11,092 nt of DNA from Planctomicrobium piriforme (GTDB lineage: Bacteria > Planctomycetota > Planctomycetia > Pirellulales > PNKZ01), in NCBI GenBank assembly GCA_945877965.1, contig CAMCTH010000099.1, forward strand, positions 1-11,092, read 5' to 3'. Position numbers and translations under genes: made by a program. Positions within the stretch are counted from its first letter, which is position 1, and each line of letters starts with the position of its first letter. Of this stretch, positions 5,839 through 11,092 are shown piece by piece. The notes beneath the pieces are model-generated. The model did no database searches. It was not told the DNA's origin and saw nothing but the letters and a program-made list of their open reading frames with translations.

Positions 5839-6117
5839 CTAATCCTTCTTCAGCGGCTCTTTCTTCTCGGTGATCGACGGGCAGGTCGGTGCCATTTCGG
5901 CGTTCAGTTCCGTGAACGGCTTCCATTCTTCCGGCAAATTGTCTTGATGGAAGATCGCTTCGACCGGGCATTCGGGAACGCACGCCTCGCAATCGATGCA
6001 CTCTTCGGGATGAATGTAAAGAATCTTCTCCCCTTCGTAGAAGCACTCGACGGGGCAGACGACGACGCAATCGGTGTACTTACAGCCGAAGCACGGTTCG
6101 GCGACGACGTGAGCCAT
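5839..6117 (-). CDS. fdxA: 7Fe ferredoxin ([3Fe-4S][4Fe-4S], Azotobacter FdI type)
   Basis: The product has 92 residues. Cysteines at 9, 12, 17, 21, 25 and at 40, 43, 46, 50 reproduce the Azotobacter vinelandii FdI pattern (CxxCxxxxCxxxCP then CIDCxxCxxxCP), including the extra C12 and C25. C9, C17, C21 and C50 would bind the 3Fe-4S cluster; C40, C43, C46 and C25 or C21-side ligands the 4Fe-4S cluster, following FdI numbering plus one. The C-terminal part has the family features FTELNAEMAP and SITEKKEPL. It is a soluble low-potential electron carrier; the partner enzyme cannot be told from the context. The start at ATG 6117 is supported by AGGAGAG (about 6127-6133, minus strand). It has its own promoter with a palindrome, a leader hairpin, and a shared terminator, so it is probably monocistronic. 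Confidence 0.93.
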   Translation of the reverse strand: MAHVVAEPCFGCKYTDCVVVCPVECFYEGEKILYIHPEECIDCEACVPECPVEAIFHQDNLPEEWKPFTELNAEMAPTCPSITEKKEPLKKD

Positions 6118-6145
6118 GACAGACGCTCTCCTAATCGATTTGTCG

Positions 6146-6163
6146 CCGCGGCACGGGCCGCGG
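6146..6163 (-). promoter_or_regulatory. Hairpin in the ferredoxin mRNA leader
   Basis: CCGCGGC (6146-6152) pairs with GCCGCGG (6157-6163) around a 4-base loop. It lies between the predicted transcript start (near 6187) and the ribosome binding site, about 30 bases before the start codon. It could stabilise the leader or modulate translation. Confidence 0.4.
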
Positions 6164-6190
6164 TCGGTTTCCAGGTGGTCGACTTACGAC

Positions 6191-6222
6191 GGTATTCAAT
6201 ACCCGACCCGGCAAACTGTCAA
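6191..6222 (-). promoter_or_regulatory. Ferredoxin promoter with operator-like palindrome
   Basis: On the minus strand a perfect -35 TTGACA (6222-6217) is followed, after exactly 17 bases, by TTGAAT (6199-6194), a 4/6 match to the -10. The palindrome GGTATTCAATACC (6191-6203) covers the -10, the usual place for a repressor site. The transcript start would be near 6187, about 70 bases before ATG 6117. Confidence 0.6.
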
Positions 6223-6263
6223 GCGTCGCCGGCCTCGGTTCGCATTCCCCCTCTGCATCGTCC

Positions 6264-6296
6264 GCGGCAGGAAAAAGCATGAACTTTTTCCGCCGC
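6264..6296. promoter_or_regulatory. Strong hairpin of unknown role upstream of the ferredoxin promoter
   Basis: GGAAAAAG (6270-6277) pairs with CTTTTTCC (6284-6291) around CATGAA. Below a one-base bulge (A6269), GCGGC pairs with GCCGC, making 13 base pairs in all. No gene ends here, so a terminator role is not obvious. It may block transcription entering the ferredoxin/sigma spacer, or be part of a small RNA. Confidence 0.4.
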
Positions 6297-6447
6297 CAAG
6301 TCGGGGCAAACGAGCCGATTCGCCCCAGTATCCTCACGCATCGTCTCTTGGACGTCGTTGAGTTGGGGTCTCAGCAACACCGCGAACATCCCCAAGTCTC
6401 GGCGATTCATCACAAAATATCTCGGAATGAAAGCACTGTAATCCGCC

Positions 6448-6476
6448 TTGTTTCATCTTTTCAGCGAAAATAGAAT
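6448..6476 (+). promoter_or_regulatory. Candidate promoter upstream of the sigma-factor gene
   Basis: TTGTTT (6448-6453) and TAGAAT (6471-6476, 5/6 match to the -10) are 17 bases apart, inside an AT-rich island (about 6400-6480) that stands out from the GC-rich surroundings. Transcription would start near 6483 and reach the sigma-factor start at 6657 after a leader of about 175 bases that includes the palindrome at 6558-6578. Confidence 0.4.
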
Positions 6477-6606
6477 GAACGGGTGAACTGCCGGCAGCGC
6501 CGTTACGTTTATCCTTTCGGTCATCCTCGGCCCGACCGTTGCCGCAGAACCCAAGAGCCGCGGGCTAAAAGCCCGCGGAGAAGCAGCACGCCGGCAGGCG
6601 TTGTGA
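6475..6606 (+). pseudogene. Possible remnant of a secreted-protein gene, broken by an in-frame TGA
   Basis: From ATG 6475 the frame reads three codons, then TGA (6484-6486), then continues open to TGA 6604-6606. The part after the first stop looks like a signal peptide: TFILSVILGPTVAAEP, with a hydrophobic core and a plausible cleavage site after VAA. Immediately after, the frame runs into the palindromic repeat (6558-6578), which encodes SRGLKARG. This is what a truncated signal-peptide gene with a repeat inserted would look like. The ATG overlaps the candidate -10 above, so both interpretations cannot be fully right. Chance is possible at this length. Confidence 0.22.
6558..6578. repeat. 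Palindromic repeat CCGCGGGC-TAAAA-GCCCGCGG
   Basis: A perfect 8-bp stem surrounds a 5-base A-rich loop in the spacer before the sigma-factor gene. It belongs to the same style of element as the other intergenic palindromes here (GC stem plus GCTAAA) but with the GCTAAA in the loop. It would lie in the sigma-factor mRNA leader if the 6448-6476 promoter is used. Confidence 0.55.
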
Positions 6607-6656
6607 TTTGAGTTTGTAGTTCCGTACCGACGTTCTAAGTTACGCAGGATTGCGCC

Positions 6657-7214
6657 TTGGCACTTTCGGAAATTGATCGCAACCTTCTCGAGCGCTGCTT
6701 AGCCCGTCGACCCGGGTCGTGGGAAGATTTCATCGATCGCTTCCTCGGACTCGCCACGCACGTGGTGAACCACACCGCGCAAGCACGCAGCATCAAGCTG
6801 TCGGCTGCGGATCGCGACGATCTCTGCAGCGACGTCTTCCTGGCGATCGTCAAAGACGACTTCGCACTGCTCCGCCGGTTTCGCGGACAGTCGAGCTTGG
6901 CCACTTACCTAACGGTAGTCGCCCGCCGCGTGGTCGTCCGCGAGTTGCTGCAAAAGAAAACGCTCGGCCGACTGTCCCTCGGCGGCGTGCGCGATCCGGA
7001 AACGAACGGCAACCACGAACAGCGTATTAACGATCGCGACCAAGTGGAACGTCTGCTGAGCGGCCTCGACGACAACGAAGCCCGGATCATCCGGCTCTAT
7101 CATCTCGAAGGCCGCAGCTATCAAGAGATCAGCACGGCGGTCGGCGTGCCGGAAAACAGCGTCGGCCCGACGTTGTCGCGCGTTCGCGACAAACTCCGCC
7201 AAGCCGGCGTCTAA
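6657..7214 (+). CDS. Sigma-70 family RNA polymerase sigma factor (ECF-like)
   Basis: The product has 185 residues. Region 2 covers about 22-100: WEDFIDRFLGLATHVVNHT, then DDLCSDVFLAIVKD, then RRFRGQSSLATYLTVVARRV, the core-binding and -10-recognition helices. Region 4 covers about 128-182: LLSGLDDNEARIIRLYHLEG and YQEISTAVGVPENSVGPTLS, the -35-binding helix-turn-helix. Regions 1 and 3 are missing, so it is a two-domain alternative factor. TTG at 6657 is the start, with AGGA 7 bases upstream (6646-6649); no ATG or GTG lies between the upstream in-frame stop (6636-6638) and this point. No anti-sigma gene is adjacent, so control may be transcriptional or through a partner elsewhere. DAHP synthase follows 100 bases downstream; co-transcription is possible but not shown. 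Confidence 0.85.
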   Translation: MALSEIDRNLLERCLARRPGSWEDFIDRFLGLATHVVNHTAQARSIKLSAADRDDLCSDVFLAIVKDDFALLRRFRGQSSLATYLTVVARRVVVRELLQKKTLGRLSLGGVRDPETNGNHEQRINDRDQVERLLSGLDDNEARIIRLYHLEGRSYQEISTAVGVPENSVGPTLSRVRDKLRQAGV

Positions 7215-7314
7215 CGGCGCGCGGGTTCTCTCGACGAACCGGATCGCGTATCCTTCTGACAGGCCCCAGGCCGTCGTTTTCGCCACTCTCATTTTCCCGC
7301 GCGAGCCGCTTCCC

Positions 7315-8328
7315 ATGATCATCGTCATGCGTCAGCAGGTTACCCCGACCGAAATTCAAGAGACGGTCGCCGTCGTCGAGTCGTTGGGAATGAAACCGCA
7401 TATCCTTCACGGCGTCGAGCGGACCGTCGTCGCCGCCATCGGGCCCGAGCGCGACGGCATGAAGGAAACGTTCGAGCAAGCGCCGGGCGTCGCCGAGGTG
7501 CTGCCGATCTTGGCTCCGTACAAAATCGCCAGCCGCGAAGTGAAACGCGAGCCGACCGTCGTGAAGGCCGGCAGCCTCACCGTCGGCGGCGGCACGATCG
7601 GCATCATCGCCGGGCCTTGCTCGGTCGAAAACGAAGACCAAATTTTGAAGGCTGCCCACGGCGTGAAGGCGGCCGGGGCGACGGCCCTCCGCGGCGGGGC
7701 CTACAAGCCGCGTACGAGTCCGTACAGTTTCCAAGGGCTCAAAGAAGAAGGGCTCAAGCTGCTCGCCAAGGCCCGCGAAGCGACCGGCCTGGCGATCGTG
7801 ACCGAGGTCCTCGCCACGGAAGACGTCGGCCTCGTCGCCGACTATTCCGACGTGCTGCAGATCGGGGCCCGCAACATGCAGAACTATCGCCTGCTCGAAG
7901 CGGTCGGCAAAACCAAACGCCCCGTCCTGCTCAAGCGCGGCCCGAGCGCGACGATGGAAGAATTCCTGCTCGCCGCGGAATACGTCCTCGACGGCGGCAA
8001 CCCGAACGTCATGCTCTGCGAGCGCGGGATCCGGACGTTCGAAACCCACACGCGGTTCACGCTGCCGCTGGCGACGGTCCCGTATCTACAAGCCAAAACG
8101 CATCTGCCGATCGTCGTCGACCCCAGCCACGGCACGGGCCACACCTACCTCGTGCCGTCGATGTGCCTCGCGTCGATCGCCGCCGGCGCCGACGGCTTGA
8201 TCGTCGAAGTCCATCACGACCCGGCCCACGCCGCCAGCGACGGTTATCAAACCTTGAACCTGCAACAATTCGCCGACGTCGTCGTGCGCTGCCGCAAAGT
8301 CGCCGCCGCCGTCGATCGAAAGATTTAA
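7315..8328 (+). CDS. aroF: 3-deoxy-7-phosphoheptulonate (DAHP) synthase, AroF/type I-beta
   Basis: The product has 337 residues and condenses phosphoenolpyruvate and erythrose 4-phosphate in the first step of the shikimate pathway. Residues 1-70 form the ferredoxin-like regulatory domain of the Thermotoga-type enzyme, which can bind Phe/Tyr for feedback inhibition. The TIM barrel follows: IAGPCSVE (98-105), LRGGAYKPRTSPYSFQG (125-141), LQIGARNMQN (181-190), LLKRGP (205-210), VVDPSHGTGH (267-276), LIVEVHHDP (295-303) and ASDGYQTL (307-314). Metal ligands C102, H272, E298 and D309 coincide with those recalled for the T. maritima enzyme. All expected catalytic motifs are present. ATG 7315 begins the typical MIIVMRQQ; the Shine-Dalgarno is weak. 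Its stop is 3 bases before the ABC ATPase start, so the two are translated as a tight pair. Confidence 0.95.
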   Translation: MIIVMRQQVTPTEIQETVAVVESLGMKPHILHGVERTVVAAIGPERDGMKETFEQAPGVAEVLPILAPYKIASREVKREPTVVKAGSLTVGGGTIGIIAGPCSVENEDQILKAAHGVKAAGATALRGGAYKPRTSPYSFQGLKEEGLKLLAKAREATGLAIVTEVLATEDVGLVADYSDVLQIGARNMQNYRLLEAVGKTKRPVLLKRGPSATMEEFLLAAEYVLDGGNPNVMLCERGIRTFETHTRFTLPLATVPYLQAKTHLPIVVDPSHGTGHTYLVPSMCLASIAAGADGLIVEVHHDPAHAASDGYQTLNLQQFADVVVRCRKVAAAVDRKI

Positions 8329-8331
8329 CTC

Positions 8332-9006
8332 ATGCCCAATCTCGTCGTCGCCGACGTCACGAAAAACTACCCGACTCGCGCCGAGCCGCTCCATGTGCTC
8401 CGCGGCTGTTCGCTCGAACTCTCCGCCGGCGAGAACGCGGTCATCCTTGGCCCCAGCGGTTCGGGCAAGAGCACGCTGCTCTATTGCATCGGTACGCTCG
8501 ACCGTCCGACGTCGGGCCGCATCGCGCTCGACGGCGTCGATCCGTTCGGGCTGAAAGAGCCCGAGCTCGCGAAGTTCCGCAACGAACGGCTCGGCTTCGT
8601 GTTTCAAGATCACCATCTCCTGCCGCAGTGCAGCGTCTTGGAGAACGTGCTCGTGCCGACGCTGGCCGAAGCGAAACCGACCACGGCCGCGGTCGACCGC
8701 GCGAAGCAGTTGCTCGACCGCGTCGGCCTAGCCAGCCGCCTGGAACATCGCCCCGCAGAGTTGTCGGGCGGCGAACGTCAGCGCGTCGCGATCGCCCGGG
8801 CCTTGATCCATCGCCCTGCCCTGCTGCTAGCCGACGAACCGACCGGCAACCTCGACCGAACGACGGCCAACCAAATCGGCGACTTGTTGTTGGAACTACA
8901 ACAAACCGAACAAACGATGCTGCTGGTCGTCACGCACAGCCTCGACCTCGCGGCCAGATTCAGCCGCCGCGTGGAACTCGACGACGGCAAATTGATTTCG
9001 CAATAA
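8332..9006 (+). CDS. ABC transporter ATP-binding protein, LolD/MacB-type
   Basis: The product has 224 residues. It has all ABC ATPase motifs: Walker A GPSGSGKST (40-48), Q-loop FVFQDHHLLPQ (Q92), signature LSGGERQR (144-151), Walker B ALLLADEPTGNLD (163-175) and H-loop VVTHS (H202). DHHLLPQCSVLENVLVP and DEPTGNLD are typical of the LolD/FtsE/MacB group, which powers FtsX-like permeases that pull lipoproteins or other substrates from the membrane or move cell-envelope parts by mechanotransmission, rather than pumping through a channel. The partner permease follows after 116 bases. The gene starts 3 bases after aroF, so translation is probably coupled. Group assignment is firm; cargo unknown. 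Confidence 0.92.
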   Translation: MPNLVVADVTKNYPTRAEPLHVLRGCSLELSAGENAVILGPSGSGKSTLLYCIGTLDRPTSGRIALDGVDPFGLKEPELAKFRNERLGFVFQDHHLLPQCSVLENVLVPTLAEAKPTTAAVDRAKQLLDRVGLASRLEHRPAELSGGERQRVAIARALIHRPALLLADEPTGNLDRTTANQIGDLLLELQQTEQTMLLVVTHSLDLAARFSRRVELDDGKLISQ

Positions 9007-9014
9007 CCTCCGAC

Positions 9015-9111
9015 ATTTAGCCGCGGGGCTTGTCCCCGCGCGTCTGCCGCCACGCCGCCTCACGATCCTGCGACGACCAGAAACACGCGGGGACAAGCCC
9101 CGCGGCTAAAT
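9015..9111. repeat. Perfect inverted pair of palindromic repeats inside the ABC operon
   Basis: The 26 bases at 9015-9040 are exactly the reverse complement of 9086-9111, with 45 bases between. Each arm starts or ends with ATTTAGCC and contains its own CGCGGGG/CCCCGCG hairpin with a 5-base centre (CTTGT or ACAAG). Transcribed, the arms can form either two small hairpins or one long stem. The element fills nearly all of the spacer between ATPase and permease and ends 11 bases before the permease ATG. A single-arm relative is at 4237-4261 and a diverged pair at 3060-3133. Confidence 0.85.
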
Positions 9112-9122
9112 AAGAAATTACA

Positions 9123-11092
9123 ATGTTCACCCCCACGCGCCTCGTCCGCGACTCACTCCGCCACCACCGCCGCATCCACACGGCGGTCGCGCTCGGCGTC
9201 GCGATCACGACGGCCGTCCTCGTCGGCGCACTCGTCGTCGGCGACTCCGTCCGCGGCAGCTTGAAAGCGATGGCGTTCTCACGACTGGGGCGGATCGATG
9301 AAGTGCTCGTGACCGATCGATTTTTCCGGACTTCGTTATCTGAAGAGATCCGCATTCCGGCCGAAGCCGATCTTCCGAACAACATAGAACCAGTCATCCT
9401 GCTTGAGGGAAGTGTTACGCATCCCGACACGCGAGCCCGTGCTGCACAGGTGACGCTGCTGGGTCTGCCGCTATCGGCACCGTCGGTCGCCAACTACCGC
9501 TTGGGCGATTTCAGCGAGTTTCCGGATCTCGAATTCCTACCGACGGGCGCGAGTCAGCTTCAGGCCGACGACGAGATCTATCTCAACGAACCACTCGCCG
9601 CCGAGTTGGGCGCAAAAGTCGGCGACGAAGTGATTGTTCGCCTACCCGCCAAGCGTGAAGTCCCGGCCGAGAGCGCACTAGGACGTAAGACCGACGCCGT
9701 CGCTAATTCGTCGCGTCTCAAAGTGAAGGACATCGTTCCCGCGAGAGGATTCGGAGCGTTCAGTCTGCGTCCCAATCAACAGGCGCCAAAGAACGCTTAC
9801 CTCACGCTGGCGGCACTGCAGAAAGTCGTCGACAAACCCCAGCGGGCCAACGCCCTATTCGCGCTCAACTTTAAGTCGCTGACATCGGACCAACTCACCG
9901 ATCGGCACCAAGCTTTAACCTCCGCACTCCATCCCACGCTCGCCGACTACGGTCTCAAGTGGACGCTCGCGAAGCCAGGTTATTTTAGTTTGACGAGTGA
10001 GCGGATGTTGTTTGAGCCGAGCTATGAAGCGGCGGCGCTAGCGGCGTACAAGGACTTGAAGCCGCAGCCGGTGCTGACTTACTTGGCGAACTCAATCGTC
10101 GCCGGCACAGGCGATGCGGCGAAAGAGATTCCGTACAGCACGATCGCGGCACTCGACATGGTCGCCGAGCCGACGCTCGGGCCGTTCCTCACGCCCGACG
10201 GCAAGCCGATCGACGAGATCGGCGACGATGAAATCGTGCTCAACAAATGGGCCGCCGACGATCTCGGCGTGCAGCCCGGCGCGACGATCACACTCAAATA
10301 CTTTGAACCCGAGAGTACCCATGCCGACGTCAAAGAAGCGTCGGCCACATTCAAGCTCGCGGCCATCGTCGACCTGAAAGCAAAAGTTGATCCGTTTCTG
10401 TCTCCCGACCTCACGCCCGAGTTGCCCGGCGTGACCGATCAACTGACGATCCGCGGCAAGCGCAACGCCGACGGTACCCGCAGCTCCGGCTGGGATCCGC
10501 CTTTTCCCTACGACGCCGATCGGATTCGTCAGGCCGACGAAGACTATTGGGATGACCACAAAGCCACGCCCAAGGCGTTCGTCTCGGCCGCGACCGGCAA
10601 GCGGTTGTGGAGCAGTCGCTTCGGCGACATGACGTCGTTGCGCGTCGCGCCGCGTGAAGGATTGACCGTCGAAAAGCTCAACGCCATGTTCCAGCCCGAC
10701 CCGGCGTCGCTCGGCTTCGCGTTTCAGCCCGTCAAGTTGCAAGCCCTGCAGGCCGCCACCGGGACGACGCCGTTCGAAGGCTTGTTCATCGGCTTCTCGT
10801 TCTTCATCATTGCAGCCGCCGTGATGCTGACGGTGCTGCTCTTCAAACTCGGCGTCGAACAACGGGCCGGCGAGGCGGGCCTGCTGCTCGCCGTCGGACT
10901 CGGGGCCAAGCAGGTTGGACGATTGTTCTTGGTCGAAGGGGCGATCGTCGCCGCGATCGGCTCGGCGATCGGGATCGCGATTGGCGTCGGCTATGCCTGG
11001 CTGATGCTCTATCTCCTCCGCACGTTGTGGTTCGACGCCGTCCGGACGTCGGCCCTCTATCTGTATGTGCAGCCCGCGACGCTCGTCATCGG
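9123..11092 (+). CDS. FtsX-like ABC transporter permease with large extracytoplasmic domain, 3' end outside window
   Basis: The frame is open from ATG 9123 to the window end, 656 codons. A short basic N-terminus is followed by membrane segment 1 (TAVALGVAITTAVLVGALVVG, about 20-40). Then comes a very long hydrophilic region (about 43-552), expected outside the cytoplasmic membrane. Segments 2 (about 554-577, LFIGFSFFIIAAAVMLTVLL) and 3 (about 606-629, GAIVAAIGSAIGIAIGVGYA) lie in an FtsX domain, with the conserved cytoplasmic stretch EAGLLLAVGLGAKQVGRLFL between them. The layout is that of MacB/LolC/LolE-type permeases, but the extracytoplasmic part is about twice the usual 200-250 residues. 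It must partner the ATPase just upstream. No Shine-Dalgarno is seen; the repeat arm ends 11 bases before the start. The remaining FtsX helix or helices lie beyond the window. Confidence 0.88.
   Translation, partial: MFTPTRLVRDSLRHHRRIHTAVALGVAITTAVLVGALVVGDSVRGSLKAMAFSRLGRIDEVLVTDRFFRTSLSEEIRIPAEADLPNNIEPVILLEGSVTHPDTRARAAQVTLLGLPLSAPSVANYRLGDFSEFPDLEFLPTGASQLQADDEIYLNEPLAAELGAKVGDEVIVRLPAKREVPAESALGRKTDAVANSSRLKVKDIVPARGFGAFSLRPNQQAPKNAYLTLAALQKVVDKPQRANALFALNFKSLTSDQLTDRHQALTSALHPTLADYGLKWTLAKPGYFSLTSERMLFEPSYEAAALAAYKDLKPQPVLTYLANSIVAGTGDAAKEIPYSTIAALDMVAEPTLGPFLTPDGKPIDEIGDDEIVLNKWAADDLGVQPGATITLKYFEPESTHADVKEASATFKLAAIVDLKAKVDPFLSPDLTPELPGVTDQLTIRGKRNADGTRSSGWDPPFPYDADRIRQADEDYWDDHKATPKAFVSAATGKRLWSSRFGDMTSLRVAPREGLTVEKLNAMFQPDPASLGFAFQPVKLQALQAATGTTPFEGLFIGFSFFIIAAAVMLTVLLFKLGVEQRAGEAGLLLAVGLGAKQVGRLFLVEGAIVAAIGSAIGIAIGVGYAWLMLYLLRTLWFDAVRTSALYLYVQPATLVI

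Noticed and set aside
6219..6413. Minus-strand 64-codon frame beginning MMNRRDLGMF
   Set aside because: The start resembles a twin-arginine leader by chance; the rest is cysteine/arginine-rich, runs through the 6264-6296 hairpin and has no hydrophobic core.
1174..6496. Shared 12-mer GAACTGCCGGCA near 1179 and 6485
   Set aside because: A few 12-base matches are expected by chance in a window of this size and composition; no larger structure surrounds them.
7224..7240. Small inverted repeat GGTTC/GAACC after the sigma-factor gene
   Set aside because: A 5-bp stem without a T-tract is too weak to call a terminator.
7129..8049. Long minus-strand open frame (306 codons) across the sigma-factor end and DAHP synthase
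   Set aside because: It is antisense to a complete, motif-rich DAHP synthase; composition reflects G/C-ending codons of that gene, and no family is recognised.
7617..9020. Long plus-strand open frame (467 codons) through DAHP synthase and the ABC ATPase
   Set aside because: It is an arginine/proline-rich out-of-frame reading of two certain genes.
10092..10862. Minus-strand open frame of 256 codons
   Set aside because: It is antisense to the permease gene, whose reading frame is continuous and has membrane segments.
1..11092. CRISPR array, tRNA, rRNA, insertion sequence or prophage
   Set aside because: No regularly spaced direct repeats, cloverleaf, rRNA-like stretch, transposase or phage structural gene was seen.

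Overview
The window is GC-rich and gene-dense. Its content suggests a planctomycete chromosome (Pirellula/Rhodopirellula-like). This is an inference from three things: the family set (a 7Fe ferredoxin, a stand-alone HNH protein, an exported DUF1028 protein, a WaaP-like kinase, an AroF-type DAHP synthase, an FtsX-type ABC exporter); repeated TTAGCC-plus-GC-stem palindromes between genes; and several genes with weak Shine-Dalgarno sequences. No rRNA, tRNA, CRISPR array, transposase or phage gene was seen. Both window edges cut genes.

Layout. 1-2177, minus strand: a membrane-anchored TPR protein (1194-2177) followed by a lipopolysaccharide-kinase-like protein (1-1091, 3' end outside the window). 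2263-3741, plus strand: an exported DUF1028 protein and a NUDIX hydrolase, separated by a palindromic repeat. 3683-4633, minus strand: a YidH/DUF202 membrane protein whose 3' end overlaps the NUDIX gene antisense, and a 101-residue double-CxxC protein. 4634-5092: a gene-poor stretch with palindromes, one doubtful small ORF and a candidate promoter for the next gene. 5093-5728, plus: HNH endonuclease. 5839-6117, minus: 7Fe ferredoxin. These two convergent genes are separated only by a mirror-symmetric element: heptanucleotide repeats, a bidirectional terminator, inverted heptanucleotide repeats. 6118-6656: about 540 bases with the ferredoxin promoter, two hairpins, an AT-rich promoter candidate, a broken signal-peptide ORF and a palindromic repeat. 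6657-11092, plus: sigma-70 family factor, DAHP synthase, ABC ATPase, and a large FtsX-type permease running off the window.

How the genes may work together. The clearest functional unit is aroF - ABC ATPase - permease. The first two genes are 3 bases apart, and the ATPase and permease should form one exporter. A repeat pair sits between ATPase and permease and may tune permease expression. The TPR and WaaP-like genes may form an envelope-related pair. The other genes look like independent housekeeping or accessory genes.

I found no convincing undescribed defence or mobile system. The most unusual features are non-coding: the mirror-symmetric heptad/terminator element (5729-5841), the dispersed palindrome family including a perfect 26-base inverted pair inside an operon (9015-9111), and near-consensus promoter candidates overlapped by palindromes (6191-6222 and 4985-5023).
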